From the NCBI RefSeq assembly GCF_900188185.1, contig NZ_FZPA01000001.1, positions 310,001 to 374,000 on the forward strand: a stretch of 64,000 nucleotides of DNA. Reading direction: 5' to 3'. The notes beneath the pieces were generated by a model, which worked only from the letters and a program-made list of their open reading frames with translations, was not told where the DNA came from and did not search any database. Positions 55,226-64,000 of this stretch are shown here, piece by piece. The DNA comes from Sphingopyxis indica (GTDB lineage Bacteria; Pseudomonadota; Alphaproteobacteria; Sphingomonadales; Sphingomonadaceae). The stretch's first letter is position 1; every line of letters starts with the position of its first letter. The translations under genes and the position numbers were made by a program.

Positions 55226-55889
55226 CGCCGCTTCGCTGGGACGGCGCGTGGCGGCAGAGGGAGTGGGCGCTTTCTTTCTGTTCGCGTGCGTCATCGGGTC
55301 GGGTATCATGGCCCAGGCCTTGGCCGGCGGGAACAATGGCGTCGCGTTGCTCGCCAACACGATAGCGACCGGAGCGATTCTGTTCGTGCTGATTACCATG
55401 CTCGGCCCGATTTCAGGGGCACATTTCAATCCGGCGGTGACGCTGGTTGCCGCAATGCGACGCGATTTGCCGTGGCTGGACGCCGCCGCCTATCTCGCCG
55501 CCCAATTCGCGCTGGGGATTGCCGGCGCGTGGGCCGCGCACCTGATGTTCGACCTGCCGACCATACAATTTTCCGCCAAGGTCAGAACCGGCCTGGGCCA
55601 GTGGGCTGGCGAATTCATTGCGACCTTCGGACTCGTGATGACGATCCTCGGGACGGTCCGGCACAAGCCGCAGGCCGTGGCGGCATCGGTCGCGCTCTAC
55701 ATAATGGCGGCTTACTGGTTCACTTCGTCAACGAGCTTTGCCAATCCGGCCATCACGGTAGCGCGCAGCCTGTCCGACACGTTCGCGGGCATCGCGCCGC
55801 ATGACGTGCCGGCCTTTCTGGCGGCGCAGATCGCCGGAGCGATTGTCGCCAGCCGCGTTGCGGCCTTGCTATTCCGGCCTTCCAGCTAG
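55218..55889 (+). CDS. aqpS: Aquaglyceroporin of the arsenic operon (AqpS-like)
   Basis: MIP-family channel of 223 residues with two NPA boxes, HFNPAVTL and FANPAITVARSL, and about six helices. Placed after arsR-arsC it would let As(III) leave the cell after arsenate reduction, as AqpS does in Sinorhizobium, instead of an ArsB or Acr3 pump. The TTG start at 55218 has GAGGAGG 7 bases upstream. Transport selectivity is inferred from the operon. Confidence 0.88.
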   Translation: MADAASLGRRVAAEGVGAFFLFACVIGSGIMAQALAGGNNGVALLANTIATGAILFVLITMLGPISGAHFNPAVTLVAAMRRDLPWLDAAAYLAAQFALGIAGAWAAHLMFDLPTIQFSAKVRTGLGQWAGEFIATFGLVMTILGTVRHKPQAVAASVALYIMAAYWFTSSTSFANPAITVARSLSDTFAGIAPHDVPAFLAAQIAGAIVASRVAALLFRPSS

Positions 55890-57550
55890 GCCCCGTTCGC
55901 CGCGGACAAAATCGCCCGCACGCTTGCCGTCGCGACGTCGGTGTCGAGGCCGCAGCCGAAGAGGCTCTTTCCGTCCCCCGTCCGGCATTCGACATAGGCG
56001 GCGGCTTGCACATTGCTGCCCTGGCCGATCGCGTGCTCGCTATAGTCGACGATGTCCATCAGCGGGCCGCCGGACTCGGCCAGCGCGGCGATGACGCTGC
56101 TCATCAGGCCGTTGCCGCGGCCGCTGACGCTGCGTTCGCTGCCGTCTATGGTGAGCTTGCCGGCGAAGATGCGGTCGGGGCCGCTGTGCGTTTCGGTCCA
56201 GTCGACGAGCTGGAAGCGCTTGCCGTCGGTGGCCAGATAGGTGGCCTCGAACGCCTGCCAGATGTCGTCGGCGGCGAGTTCGCGGCTCGTTTCGTCGGCG
56301 ACCGCCTGGACGATGTGGCTGAAGCTCGCCTGCATCTTTTTGGGGAGCTTGAGGCCCTTGTCCTGTTCGAGCACCCACGCGACGCCGCCCTTGCCCGACT
56401 GGCTGTTGACGCGGATCACCGCTTCGTAGCTGCGCCCCAGGTCGGCGGGGTCGATGGGGAGGTAGGGGACTTCCCATTTTTCGTCATTCTGGCGCAGCCT
56501 CGCGGCGAAGCCTTTCTTGATCGCGTCCTGATGGCTGCCCGAAAAGGCGGTGTAGACGAGCTCGCCGCCATAGGGGTGGCGCGGGTGGACGGGGAGCTGG
56601 TTGCAATATTCGACCGTCCGGATCACCTCGTCGATATCCGAGAAGTCGAGTTCGGGATCGACGCCCTGCGTGTACATGTTGAGCGCGATGGTGACGAGGC
56701 AGGTGTTGCCGGTGCGCTCGCCATTGCCGAACAGGCAGCCCTCGACGCGGTCGGCGCCCGCGAGCAGGCCCAGCTCGGCCGCAGCGACGCCGGTGCCGCG
56801 GTCGTTGTGGGTGTGCAAGCTGATGATCGCCGCCTCGCGGTTGGGGAGGTGCTTGGCGAAATATTCGATCTGGTCGGCGTAGATGTTCGGGGTCGCCGCC
56901 TCGACCGTCGCGGGAAGGTTGAGGATGATCGGATTGTCGGCGGTGGGCTGCAATATGTCCATCACCGCGGCGCAGCATTCGATGCTGAAATCGAGCTCGG
57001 CGGTCGAAAAGGTTTCGGGGCTGTATTCGAAGCGCCAATCGGTGCCGGGCAGGCGCGCGGCATTGTCGCGCAGCTGCTTTGCGCCCTCGACCGCGATCGC
57101 CTTGATGTCGGCCATCTCCATGTTGAAGACGATGCGGCGCCATGCGGGACTGACCGCATTATAGAGGTGGACGATCGCGGTGCGGGCGCCCTCGAGGCTG
57201 TCGAAGCTGGTGCGGATCAGGTCGGCGCGCGCCTGCGTCAGCACCTGCGGCGTGACGTCGTCGGGGATGCGGCCCGAGCGCACGAGATTCTGGATATAGT
57301 CGAAGTCGGTCGCGCCGCTTGCCGGAAAGCCGACCTCGATCTCCTTCAATCCGCATTTCACGAGCAGGTCGAAGAAGCGGGTCTTTTTCTCCGCATCCAT
57401 CGGGTCGATCAGCGCCTGATTGCCGTCGCGCAGGTCGGTCGAGAGCCAGATCGGCGCCCTGGTGATCGTGCGGCCGGGCCACTCGCGCGTTGCGAGCGGG
57501 ACTTGCGGAAAAGGCCGGTATTTGGCCGAGGGGTCGCGGAGCATGGGCAT
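55886..57550 (-). CDS. leuA: 2-Isopropylmalate synthase (long LeuA type)
   Basis: First enzyme of leucine synthesis, condensing 2-oxoisovalerate with acetyl-CoA. The 554-residue protein has the HMGL-like barrel with STDLRDGNQALIDPM and metal-binding SLHTHNDRGTG, then the communication domain and the C-terminal LeuA_dimer regulatory domain (VEAEYSEHAIGQGSNVQAAAYVEC, cited by the residues DYSEHAIGQGSNVQAAAY) that binds leucine. Two ATGs 6 bp apart are possible starts. A Leu-rich leader and a long-range complementary pair upstream indicate attenuation by leucine. Its 3' end overlaps the convergent aquaporin gene by 4 bp. Confidence 0.96.
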   Translation of the reverse strand: MPMLRDPSAKYRPFPQVPLATREWPGRTITRAPIWLSTDLRDGNQALIDPMDAEKKTRFFDLLVKCGLKEIEVGFPASGATDFDYIQNLVRSGRIPDDVTPQVLTQARADLIRTSFDSLEGARTAIVHLYNAVSPAWRRIVFNMEMADIKAIAVEGAKQLRDNAARLPGTDWRFEYSPETFSTAELDFSIECCAAVMDILQPTADNPIILNLPATVEAATPNIYADQIEYFAKHLPNREAAIISLHTHNDRGTGVAAAELGLLAGADRVEGCLFGNGERTGNTCLVTIALNMYTQGVDPELDFSDIDEVIRTVEYCNQLPVHPRHPYGGELVYTAFSGSHQDAIKKGFAARLRQNDEKWEVPYLPIDPADLGRSYEAVIRVNSQSGKGGVAWVLEQDKGLKLPKKMQASFSHIVQAVADETSRELAADDIWQAFEATYLATDGKRFQLVDWTETHSGPDRIFAGKLTIDGSERSVSGRGNGLMSSVIAALAESGGPLMDIVDYSEHAIGQGSNVQAAAYVECRTGDGKSLFGCGLDTDVATASVRAILSAANGA

Positions 57551-57599
57551 GGTTCGGGTTTCTTCTGCGGTCTGAATGATCGGTGCGGTGGTCGGTGGA

Positions 57600-57656
57600 G
57601 CCCTTGGGCGCGTGGCCCGCCGCTAGTCGCGCAGGCCGAACGTCACGCCCAAGGGC
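57600..57656 (-). promoter_or_regulatory. leuA attenuator arms
   Basis: GCCCTTGGGC in the leader peptide (plus-strand GCCCAAGGGC at 57647-57656) is perfectly complementary to a downstream segment (GCCCTTGGGC on the plus strand at 57600-57609). Ribosome position on the Leu codons can decide whether these pair. No T-run follows, so the final switch may act on translation, or through Rho. Confidence 0.5.
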
Positions 57657-57705
57657 GTGTAAGTCGCAGAAGCAGAAGGCCGCGCATGTGCATGGCAGCG
57701 TCCAT
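57643..57705 (-). CDS. leuL: Leucine-rich leader peptide of leuA
   Basis: Short frame ending at 57643, 92 bp before leuA. From ATG at 57693 it reads MHMRGLLLLRLTRPWA, with four consecutive Leu and a fifth close by. From the in-frame ATG at 57705 it adds four residues (MDAA). The leu codons used are CTT, CTG, CTT and CTG. No strong ribosome-binding site is visible. A leader of this kind upstream of leuA is a standard sign of attenuation. Confidence 0.75.
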   Translation of the reverse strand: MDAAMHMRGLLLLRLTRPWA

Positions 57706-58032
57706 GATGCAAAATGTCGCGCTTGGCAAGGGGTGTGTGGGAAAATTTCGTGGGAGGGACGTCGCCCCCCTTCGTCATGCTGAAACAAGTTGGCGATTAT
57801 CCCTATTGCATCCGTATGCTCCGTCATTGCGAGCGAAGCGAAGCAATCCAGCGTGTGCGTAAACCGCTCTAGATTGCTTCGCTTCGCTCGCAATGACGAA
57901 ATCCGGAATAGGGATGCGAAGGGGATAATCGCCAAACAAGTTCAGGGTGACGTCGCGTTATAGACTGGGATGCCGGAAAATGTCGCCGGGCCGCGGGTGG
58001 ACGCGCGGCCCGGCGCAGGCTCCAGGGGATCG
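57706..58032. other. 327-bp gap with nested palindromes upstream of leuA
   Basis: No gene seen. The gap holds the nested inverted repeats at 57773-57952 and only short frames. The leuA promoter should lie on its left side, just upstream of the leader peptide, but it was not resolved. Confidence 0.7.
57773..57952. repeat. Three-level nested palindrome
   Basis: The outer layer is CGTCATGCTGAAACAAG and an imperfect partner AACAAGTTCAGGGTGACG. Inside it is a perfect 14-bp pair TTGGCGATTATCCC (57790-57803)/GGGATAATCGCCAA (57922-57935). Inside that is a family C palindrome at 57822-57898 (CGTCATTGCGAGCGAAGC with its complement). Confidence 0.8.
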
Positions 58033-58434
58033 TCAGGCGTCCTCGTTGTCGCGCAGCGCGGTTTCGTCCTCGCCGTCGTCATCTTCGTCGTCGAGGTCGT
58101 CGTCCTCGTCCCACGGTTCGAAGACTTCGTCCTCGACCATATTGTCGATGGCGTGGATGCGGACGCCGAGCAGCCAGTCCTCGATTTCGCCCTCCCACGC
58201 CGCCTCGACAGGGGTGAGGGCGTCGGTGGCGCCGCCCGCGGGGCGGTCGCCGACGAGGTCGAAATCCTGCACGCCGTCCTCGGGCGGGGTGATATAGACA
58301 TGGGGTTCGAGCCGGACGTTGCTCCAGCCGCCGGTGGGGGCGAGACCCTCGGCCTCGACGGTCAGCAGGGGGTTTTCGTCGTCGCCGGAGAGGAAGGCGG
58401 CGACCTCGACGATTTCGCGTACCAATTCGCTCAT
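58033..58434 (-). CDS. Acidic protein of unknown function
   Basis: Not recognised. The 133-residue product has an N-terminal half with mild amphipathic helices (SELVREIVEVAAFLSGDDENP) and a central strand region (SNVRLEPHVYITPPEDG). The C-terminal tail is very acidic, with a DEDDDLDDEDDDGEDE stretch at about residues 111-126, likely disordered. No signal peptide or membrane helix. The unrelated YceI gene lies 86 bp upstream on the same strand. Confidence 0.7.
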   Translation of the reverse strand: MSELVREIVEVAAFLSGDDENPLLTVEAEGLAPTGGWSNVRLEPHVYITPPEDGVQDFDLVGDRPAGGATDALTPVEAAWEGEIEDWLLGVRIHAIDNMVEDEVFEPWDEDDDLDDEDDDGEDETALRDNEDA

Positions 58435-58520
58435 AAGACGGGGCTCCTCGCGAAAATGGGCGGGACCCTTCTTCCGGCCCCGCCCGCGAGTCTAACCGGC
58501 GCGTGTGACAGATTGATGCG

Positions 58521-59159
58521 TTACTTCTTTTCGAAGGCGGCGGTGATTTCGAGCTCGACCTCGTCGCCGACCAGCGGGACGCCGAAGCCGAGGCCGAAGT
58601 CGCTGCGTTTGATCGTCGCCTCGGCTTCGAACCCGACGGTCTCGACATTGCTCATCGGCGCGGGGCCGGCGCCGGTGAAATCGACGTCGAGCGTCACGGG
58701 TTTCGTCACGCCGTTGAGGGTGAGGTTGCCGGTGACCTTGGCCTCGTCGCCTTCTTCATCGACGACCACCGCGGTCGAGACGAAGCGCGCCGGCGCGGGG
58801 TCGGCGCCGAAGAAGTCGGGCTTGCTGCCGTCCTTGCCGGCACGGAGCAGATGGTCCTTGAGCCCCGCGCTCGCGACGGTGACGCTGGCGATCGGGATCG
58901 TCACGTCGACCTTGGCCGCGGCGGGATTCTTCGGGTCGAGCGTCAGCGTGCCGGTGACGTCGCCGAAGATGCCGAAATAATCGTTGAAGCCCAGATGGTT
59001 GAGCCGCCAGCCGACGAGGCTGTGGTGCGGGTCGGCCTGATAGGTGCCGCCGGTGACGCGCGCGGCGTCCTTCGCGCCGGGGGCTTCGGTCGGCATTTGC
59101 GCGAGCAAGGGCACGGCGAGGAGGAGGGGAAGGGCGAGGAGGGAGGCGGCTTTACGCAT
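58521..59159 (-). CDS. yceI: YceI-family periplasmic lipid-binding protein
   Basis: Exported lipocalin-like protein of 212 residues. A signal peptide (LLALPLLLAVPLLAQ) is followed by the YceI barrel with YQADPHHSLVGWRLNHLGF, the LTLDPKNPAAAKVDVTIPIASV strand pair and KDHLLRAGKDGSKPDFF. The barrel binds isoprenoid-like lipids in known members. The role in this organism is unknown. Confidence 0.9.
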   Translation of the reverse strand: MRKAASLLALPLLLAVPLLAQMPTEAPGAKDAARVTGGTYQADPHHSLVGWRLNHLGFNDYFGIFGDVTGTLTLDPKNPAAAKVDVTIPIASVTVASAGLKDHLLRAGKDGSKPDFFGADPAPARFVSTAVVVDEEGDEAKVTGNLTLNGVTKPVTLDVDFTGAGPAPMSNVETVGFEAEATIKRSDFGLGFGVPLVGDEVELEITAAFEKK

Positions 59160-59214
59160 GGACGAACACTCCTTGGCTGGGGAGCGCGAGGCTATGCGAG
59201 CCGGGGGCGCCGCG

Positions 59215-59649
59215 TCAATCGTCGGCGCTTTCCTGCTCGATCAGCCGGCGTTCCTCGAACCATTCGCGCATCGCCTTGGCCATGCAGCCGGTGTAGCCAT
59301 AGGAGCCGACCGGCGAGCAGCCGCCGGGACGGCCGACGCTCGCGACCGTCTGGTCATATTCCTCGACCGCGGCGCCCCACGCGCTGCCGCGATTGGCCTT
59401 TTGGTCCTCCGCTGCCTCGCGCAGCGGCTTGGGGACGCGGTAGCGTTCGGATTCGGGCTCCTGCGCGCAGACGACGATCTCGTCGCTCGTCGTCTCGGGA
59501 CATTCCTCGTCGCCATAGGTGATGAGGATCGAGATGCGCTCGGCGCCGTCGGCGCTGGGAGCGGGGGTCGTCTGGTCCTGCGCCGATACGGGTGAGCCGA
59601 ACGCCAGCGCGACGAGCGCGAGCAGGGGGACGGGTTTCATGGTCATCAT
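59215..59649 (-). CDS. Small exported protein of unknown function
   Basis: Not recognised. The 144-residue product has a signal peptide (PLLALVALAFGSPVSAQ). The mature part has Cys pairs at EECPETTSDEIVVC and GGCSPVGSYGYTGC, probably two disulfides, and a helical acidic tail. AGGA lies before the first of three close ATGs; the start is uncertain by up to 9 bases. Similar proteins occur in other sphingomonads as conserved hypotheticals. Confidence 0.75.
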   Translation of the reverse strand: MMTMKPVPLLALVALAFGSPVSAQDQTTPAPSADGAERISILITYGDEECPETTSDEIVVCAQEPESERYRVPKPLREAAEDQKANRGSAWGAAVEEYDQTVASVGRPGGCSPVGSYGYTGCMAKAMREWFEERRLIEQESADD

Positions 59650-59730
59650 ATAAGTCCTCGTACCGTCCCGGCAACGGGTGGTAGCGAAGGCCGATGAACC
59701 TGAGCCGAACGGCGATTGTCATCACCAACG

Positions 59731-59818
59731 CGTCATTGCGAGCGAAGCGAAGCAATCCAGAGTGCGCGTAAACCGCTCTGGATTGCTTCCCCCGGCGTTC
59801 GCCGGGCTCGCAATGACG
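59731..59818. repeat. Palindromic repeat (family C) after bioA
   Basis: CGTCATTGCGAGCGAAGCGA and its inverted partner (ending CGCAATGACG at 59818) with a CCCCGGCGTTCGCCGG insert in the right arm. It lies between the convergent-side end of bioA and the unknown exported gene. Confidence 0.85.
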
Positions 59819-59826
59819 AGGGAAAG

Positions 59827-61092
59827 CTAGGCGACCATATCGAGCGAGGCGGCGATCGCGTCCCAGACGTGCGCAAGCTCGCCGGCGCCCGTGCAATAGG
59901 GGGGCATGACATAGACGGTGTTGCCGAGCGGCCGGATCAGCGCGCCGCGTTCGCGGTAGAATGCGGCAAGGCGCGGGGCGAGCGAGGAGAGATAGCCGCT
60001 TTCGGGCTGGACGATGTCGAACGCGGCGATCGTGCCGAGCTGGCGGGGGTTCCGGGTGCGCGGGTCGGCGGCGAGCATCGCGAGATGCGCGCCCTGCGCT
60101 TCGGTCAGCGCGTCGATGCGCGCCTGCACCGGCTCGTCGCGCCAGATTGCGAGATTGGCGTTCGCGGCGGCGCAGGCGATCGGGTTCGCGGTGTAGCTAC
60201 TCGAATGATAGAAGAGCCGCGCGCGGTCGGTCGACAGATGCGCGGCGAAGATCGGCTCGATGCACAAGGTCACCGCGAGCGGCATCGCGCCGCCGGTGAG
60301 GCCTTTCGACAGGCAGACGATGTCGGGGATGACGCCTGCGCGATCGCAGGCAAAGCGGGTGCCGGTGCGGCCCCAGCCGGTCATCACCTCGTCGGCGATG
60401 AAGAGGACGCCGTGGCGTGCGCAGATCGCGCGCATCTCGGCGAGCGCCCATGCGGGATAGATCAGCATCCCGCCCGCGCCGAGGATCAAGGGTTCGACGA
60501 TGAAGGCGGCGGGTTTTTCAGCGCAGGCGGCGTCGAGCGCGTCGAGCGTGTCCTGCTCGCGCCCTGCGGCAGGGAAAGGGATGGTGCCGACGTCGAACAG
60601 CAACGGCTGATAGGGCCGGTTGAACACGCCGCGCGCGCCGACCGACATCGCGCCGATCGTGTCGCCGTGATAACTGTGTTCGAGGACGAGGATGCGGTGC
60701 CGATCCTCGCCGATGTTCGAAAAATAGCCGAGCGCCATCTTGAGCGCGACCTCGACGCTGGTGGAACCCGAGTCCGAGAAAAAGACGCGGGTGAGCGGGT
60801 CGGGGGTGATGCGGATCAGCTCGGCGGCGAGGCTTTCGGCGGGCTCGTGGGTCCAGCCGGCGAAGATCAGCTGGTCGAGCCGTTCGGTCTGGTCGCGGAT
60901 CGCCGCCATGATGCGCGGGTTGGCATGGCCGTGGGTGGTGACCCACCAGCTCGAGATCGCGTCGATCCAGCTGTTGCCCTCGGCGTCATAGAGGCGTGCC
61001 CCCTCGGCGCGGTCGATCAGCGGGATCGGCTCGCCGAGGCCGTGCTGGGTGAAGGGGTGCCAGACGGGGGAGGGGGTCTTCGGCTTCATCAT
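59827..61092 (-). CDS. bioA: Adenosylmethionine-8-amino-7-oxononanoate aminotransferase
   Basis: PLP enzyme transferring the amino group of S-adenosylmethionine to KAPA, giving DAPA in biotin synthesis. The product (421 residues) contains WHPFTQHG, AISSWWVTTHGHANP, the aminotransferase motif FIADEVMTGWGRTG, PLP Lys in CLSKGLTGGAMPLA and FYHSSSYTANPIACAAA. Start at 61092; a nearby ATG at 61104 lies inside the palindromic repeat. It is the last gene of bioF-bioD-bioA, separated from bioD by the long palindrome. Confidence 0.95.
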   Translation of the reverse strand: MMKPKTPSPVWHPFTQHGLGEPIPLIDRAEGARLYDAEGNSWIDAISSWWVTTHGHANPRIMAAIRDQTERLDQLIFAGWTHEPAESLAAELIRITPDPLTRVFFSDSGSTSVEVALKMALGYFSNIGEDRHRILVLEHSYHGDTIGAMSVGARGVFNRPYQPLLFDVGTIPFPAAGREQDTLDALDAACAEKPAAFIVEPLILGAGGMLIYPAWALAEMRAICARHGVLFIADEVMTGWGRTGTRFACDRAGVIPDIVCLSKGLTGGAMPLAVTLCIEPIFAAHLSTDRARLFYHSSSYTANPIACAAANANLAIWRDEPVQARIDALTEAQGAHLAMLAADPRTRNPRQLGTIAAFDIVQPESGYLSSLAPRLAAFYRERGALIRPLGNTVYVMPPYCTGAGELAHVWDAIAASLDMVA

Positions 61093-61099
61093 CTCTCTC

Positions 61100-61245
61100 G
61101 TCATTCCCGCGAAAGCGGGAATCCAGCTTTCTTCATACCTTTTCTTTGCGCCTTTGCGCCTTTGCGTGAGATTTTTCGAGTCTCACGCAAAGGCGCAAAG
61201 GCGCAAAGAAGGAAAAAGCTGGATTCCCGCTTTCGCGGGAATGCT
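61100..61245. repeat. Long nested palindrome between bioD and bioA
   Basis: Outer arms with TTCCCGCGAAAGCGGGAATC and inner arms TTTGCGCCTTTGCGCCTTTG together build an almost perfect hairpin of about 145 bp. The same design with other bases is at 63009-63160. Confidence 0.85.
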
Positions 61246-61250
61246 GAAGA

Positions 61251-61862
61251 TTAAAGGAAGTCGGCGGGGTCGAAGTTCGCTTTGAATGCGTCTGCCAGCG
61301 TTTCGCTTGTCAGCGGATCGATGATCGGCAACCGGCCCAACCTGCGAACGCCGCTGATTTCCGAAATGATCGCTTCGCTGTCCTCGGCCGCGTCGCCGAT
61401 GAAGGCGATGCCGTGGATAGGCACGGCGCGGGCTTTCAGCGCCTCGATCGTCAGCAGGCTGTGGTTGATCGTGCCGAGCGCGGTGCGTGCGCAGACGATC
61501 ACCGGCACCTGCCAGCGCGCGAAGAGGTCGGCGTAGAGGAGGGTGCGCGTCACCGGGACGAGCGCGCCGCCCGCGCCTTCGATCAACAGGTCGCCGGGGG
61601 GCGGGACGAGCGCGTGCGCGTCGATGGTCACGCCGTCGATCTCGGCGGCGAGGTGCGGCGAGGCGGGGGTGACGAGGCGCCAGGCTTCGGGGTGGATCGG
61701 GACGCCGGCGAGGCGCGCGACGGCTTCGCTGTCGCTTTCGTCTTCGATGCCCGACTGGATCGGCTTCCAATAGGGAAGGCCGAGCGCGCCGGCGAGCGCG
61801 GCGGAAAAAACGGTCTTGCCGATGCCGGTGTCGGTGCCGGTGACGATGAAGCGGGTGGTCAT
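61251..61862 (-). CDS. bioD: Dethiobiotin synthetase
   Basis: ATP-dependent carboxylase making dethiobiotin from DAPA. The 203-residue protein has the P-loop GTDTGIGKT at residues 9-17, the KPIQSG motif, [11 protein letters not shown] and [28 protein letters not shown]. The start overlaps the bioF stop as ATGA. The palindrome downstream separates it from bioA. Confidence 0.96.
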   Translation of the reverse strand: MTTRFIVTGTDTGIGKTVFSAALAGALGLPYWKPIQSGIEDESDSEAVARLAGVPIHPEAWRLVTPASPHLAAEIDGVTIDAHALVPPPGDLLIEGAGGALVPVTRTLLYADLFARWQVPVIVCARTALGTINHSLLTIEALKARAVPIHGIAFIGDAAEDSEAIISEISGVRRLGRLPIIDPLTSETLADAFKANFDPADFL

Positions 61863-62995
61863 GCCGCGGCCATGGCGGCGGCGAGCGCGTCGGTCATCGC
61901 GTCGATGTCGCTTTCCTGGACATTGAGGGTGATCGCGAGGCGCAGCCGCGCGGTGCCGTGCGGGACCGTCGGCGGGCGGATGCCGCGAATGTCGAAGCCG
62001 GCGGCCTGCATCGCGCCCGCAACGCGCATCGTGCGCGCATTGTCGCCGATGACGACGGGAAGGATCTGGCTGCCGCTGGACGGCAAGCCGAGTGCGGCGA
62101 GGCGCGTTTCGGCGTGGCGGATGCGCGCGTGGAGCAGCGCCTGCCGTTCGGGCTCGTTCGCGACGATCTCGAGCGCCTGACGGACGAGGAAGGCGATCAG
62201 CGGCGACGGCGCGGTCGAAAAGATGAAGGGGCGGCCGCGGTTGATCAGAAACTCGCGAACGATTTGCGGGCCGCAGAGCAGGGCGCCTTCGCAGCCCAGC
62301 GCCTTGCCGCAGGTGTGCAGGGTGATGAGATTGTCGCGCGTGCCGAGGCCGTGCGCGAGCCCCTGGCCGTCGGGGCCGAAAACGCCGGTTGCGTGCGCTT
62401 CGTCGACGACCAGCACCGCGTCGTGGCGGCCCGCGACCGCGGCGAGATCGGCGAGCGGGGCGCGGTCGCCGTCCATCGAATAGAGGCTTTCGACCGCGAT
62501 CCACGGCGTGCCGGTGCCGCCGCCGCGGCGCCAGCGCGCGATCATGTCGTCGACGCTCTGCGCGTCGTTGTGGCGCGCGTCGACGCGGCCGGCGCGGCCG
62601 AGCTTCATCCCGTCGTGCGCGCTCGCATGGATCAGTTCGTCGTGGACGATCAGGTCGCCGCGCTGCGGCAGCGTCGCGAACAGCGCGGCGTTGGCGGCGA
62701 AGCCGGTCGGGAAGAAGAGCGCCGCCTCGCTGCCGTAATGGCGCGCGGCATGCGCCTCGAGCGCTTCATGCTCGGCGTGATTGCCGCGCAGCAGGCGCGA
62801 GCCGCCCGAGCCCGCGGGGAGGCCGCGCGCGATCCCCTCGGCGAGTGCGCCGCGGAGTGCGTCGGAATTTGCGAGCGCGAGATAGTCGTTCGAGGCGAAA
62901 TCCCGGCCCGCGCGCGCGATGAGCCCGCGGCGGCGATCGTCCGCGGCGAGCGCGGCGAGGTCGGCGCGGTGGGCGCTGAAGGGGGCGTTCGCCAT
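61859..62995 (-). CDS. bioF: 8-Amino-7-oxononanoate synthase
   Basis: PLP enzyme condensing pimeloyl-ACP/CoA with alanine. The 378-residue protein has [37 protein letters not shown], the catalytic Asp/His in [12 protein letters not shown] and the PLP Lys in [15 protein letters not shown] lies 7 bases before the ATG at 62995; GTG and ATG codons just upstream are alternatives. First gene of the bio run. Confidence 0.96.
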   Translation of the reverse strand: MANAPFSAHRADLAALAADDRRRGLIARAGRDFASNDYLALANSDALRGALAEGIARGLPAGSGGSRLLRGNHAEHEALEAHAARHYGSEAALFFPTGFAANAALFATLPQRGDLIVHDELIHASAHDGMKLGRAGRVDARHNDAQSVDDMIARWRRGGGTGTPWIAVESLYSMDGDRAPLADLAAVAGRHDAVLVVDEAHATGVFGPDGQGLAHGLGTRDNLITLHTCGKALGCEGALLCGPQIVREFLINRGRPFIFSTAPSPLIAFLVRQALEIVANEPERQALLHARIRHAETRLAALGLPSSGSQILPVVIGDNARTMRVAGAMQAAGFDIRGIRPPTVPHGTARLRLAITLNVQESDIDAMTDALAAAMAAA

Positions 62996-63008
62996 CATCA
63001 CTCCTGTT

Positions 63009-63160
63009 CGTCATCCCCGCGAAAGCGGGGATCCAGCTTTTTCCTTTCTTCTTCGTGCCTTCGTGCCTTTGTGTGAGGCCAAAAAATCTCACACAAAGGC
63101 ACAAAGGCACGAAGAAAGGAGCAAAGAAGGAAGCTGGATCCCCGCTTTCGCGGGGATGAC
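63009..63160. repeat. Long nested palindrome between ilvC and bioF
   Basis: Outer arms GTCATCCCCGCGAAAGCGGG and inner arms with CACAAAGGCACAAAGGCACG make an almost perfect hairpin of 150 bp. The inner arm sequence also occurs at 45748-45885. It occupies most of the 183-bp ilvC-bioF gap. Confidence 0.85.
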
Positions 63161-63178
63161 GAAAATTGGAATCGCAGC

Positions 63179-64000
<822 letters not shown>

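Noticed and set aside
56006..57862. Open frame of 618 codons antisense to leuA
   Set aside because: leuA on the other strand is complete and conserved; this is its shadow.
59660..59730. Riboswitch or regulatory RNA near the bio genes
   Set aside because: No conserved riboswitch pattern was seen; the region is short and leads into a family C palindrome.

Overview
The window is GC-rich (roughly two-thirds G+C), densely coded chromosomal DNA from an alphaproteobacterium of the order Sphingomonadales. A Sphingopyxis-like organism is the best guess. This rests on the CckA-type kinase, the GTTC-N7-GTTC LexA box before recA, the ctc-type L25, the density of short palindromic repeats and the ectoine locus. 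The genus is inferred, not shown.

Layout. 0.1-7.4 kb: an exported PhoX-type phosphatase with a possible PHO box, a GNAT acetyltransferase coupled to pth, rplY, RNase P RNA, a 52-residue membrane protein, greB and a lytic transglycosylase. 7.5-14.4 kb: dapA-smpB-DUF2062, an M13 peptidase, the hybrid kinase cckA and an overlapping single-domain response regulator. 14.4-20.5 kb: recA with its SOS box, a glutathione transferase, a small exported protein and alaS, bracketed by two inverted copies of a MITE-like repeat. 20.5-24.6 kb: a class A beta-lactamase divergent from a LysR regulator, an orphan gene-transfer-agent-type lysis pair (muramidase and holin) and a quinone oxidoreductase. 24.6-32.7 kb: the ectoine/hydroxyectoine operon ectABCD-ask with two MFS transporters in the same unit and a divergent MarR regulator. 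32.8-42.1 kb: ybaK next to tRNA-Pro(GGG), yajC-secD-secF and the complete cytochrome c maturation operon ccmCDEFGHI. 42.1-45.7 kb: kup, a MITE with 24-bp perfect ends, and an unknown gene coupled to an AHH nuclease-like gene. 45.9-52.1 kb: nitronate monooxygenase, glyoxalase, DUF427, a DGPF-protein/ECF42 sigma pair, a DUF6445-like protein and an exported unknown. 52.4-55.9 kb: a PRC-barrel-like exported protein, a compact cold-shock operon (csp, IF-1 paralogue, two very small ORFs) and an arsenic module (arsR-arsC-aquaglyceroporin). 55.9-64 kb: leuA with a Leu-rich leader peptide, an acidic protein, YceI, an exported unknown, bioF-bioD-bioA and the 3' part of ilvC.

How it fits together. Most of the window is core housekeeping (translation quality control, protein export, cytochrome c assembly, amino-acid and biotin synthesis) mixed with stress modules: ectoine for osmotic stress, arsenic, cold shock, SOS and phosphate starvation. 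No integrase, transposase gene, prophage or CRISPR array was seen. The accessory character comes from non-coding repeats, which sit in nearly every long intergenic gap. One of them lies in frame inside the 5' end of ccmH.

The most interesting signals are the palindromic element incorporated into ccmH, the leucine attenuator before leuA, the four-gene cold-shock operon with two unnoticed small ORFs, the orphan lysis pair, the AHH nuclease pair beside a MITE, and an unexplained inverted repeat upstream of the ars genes.
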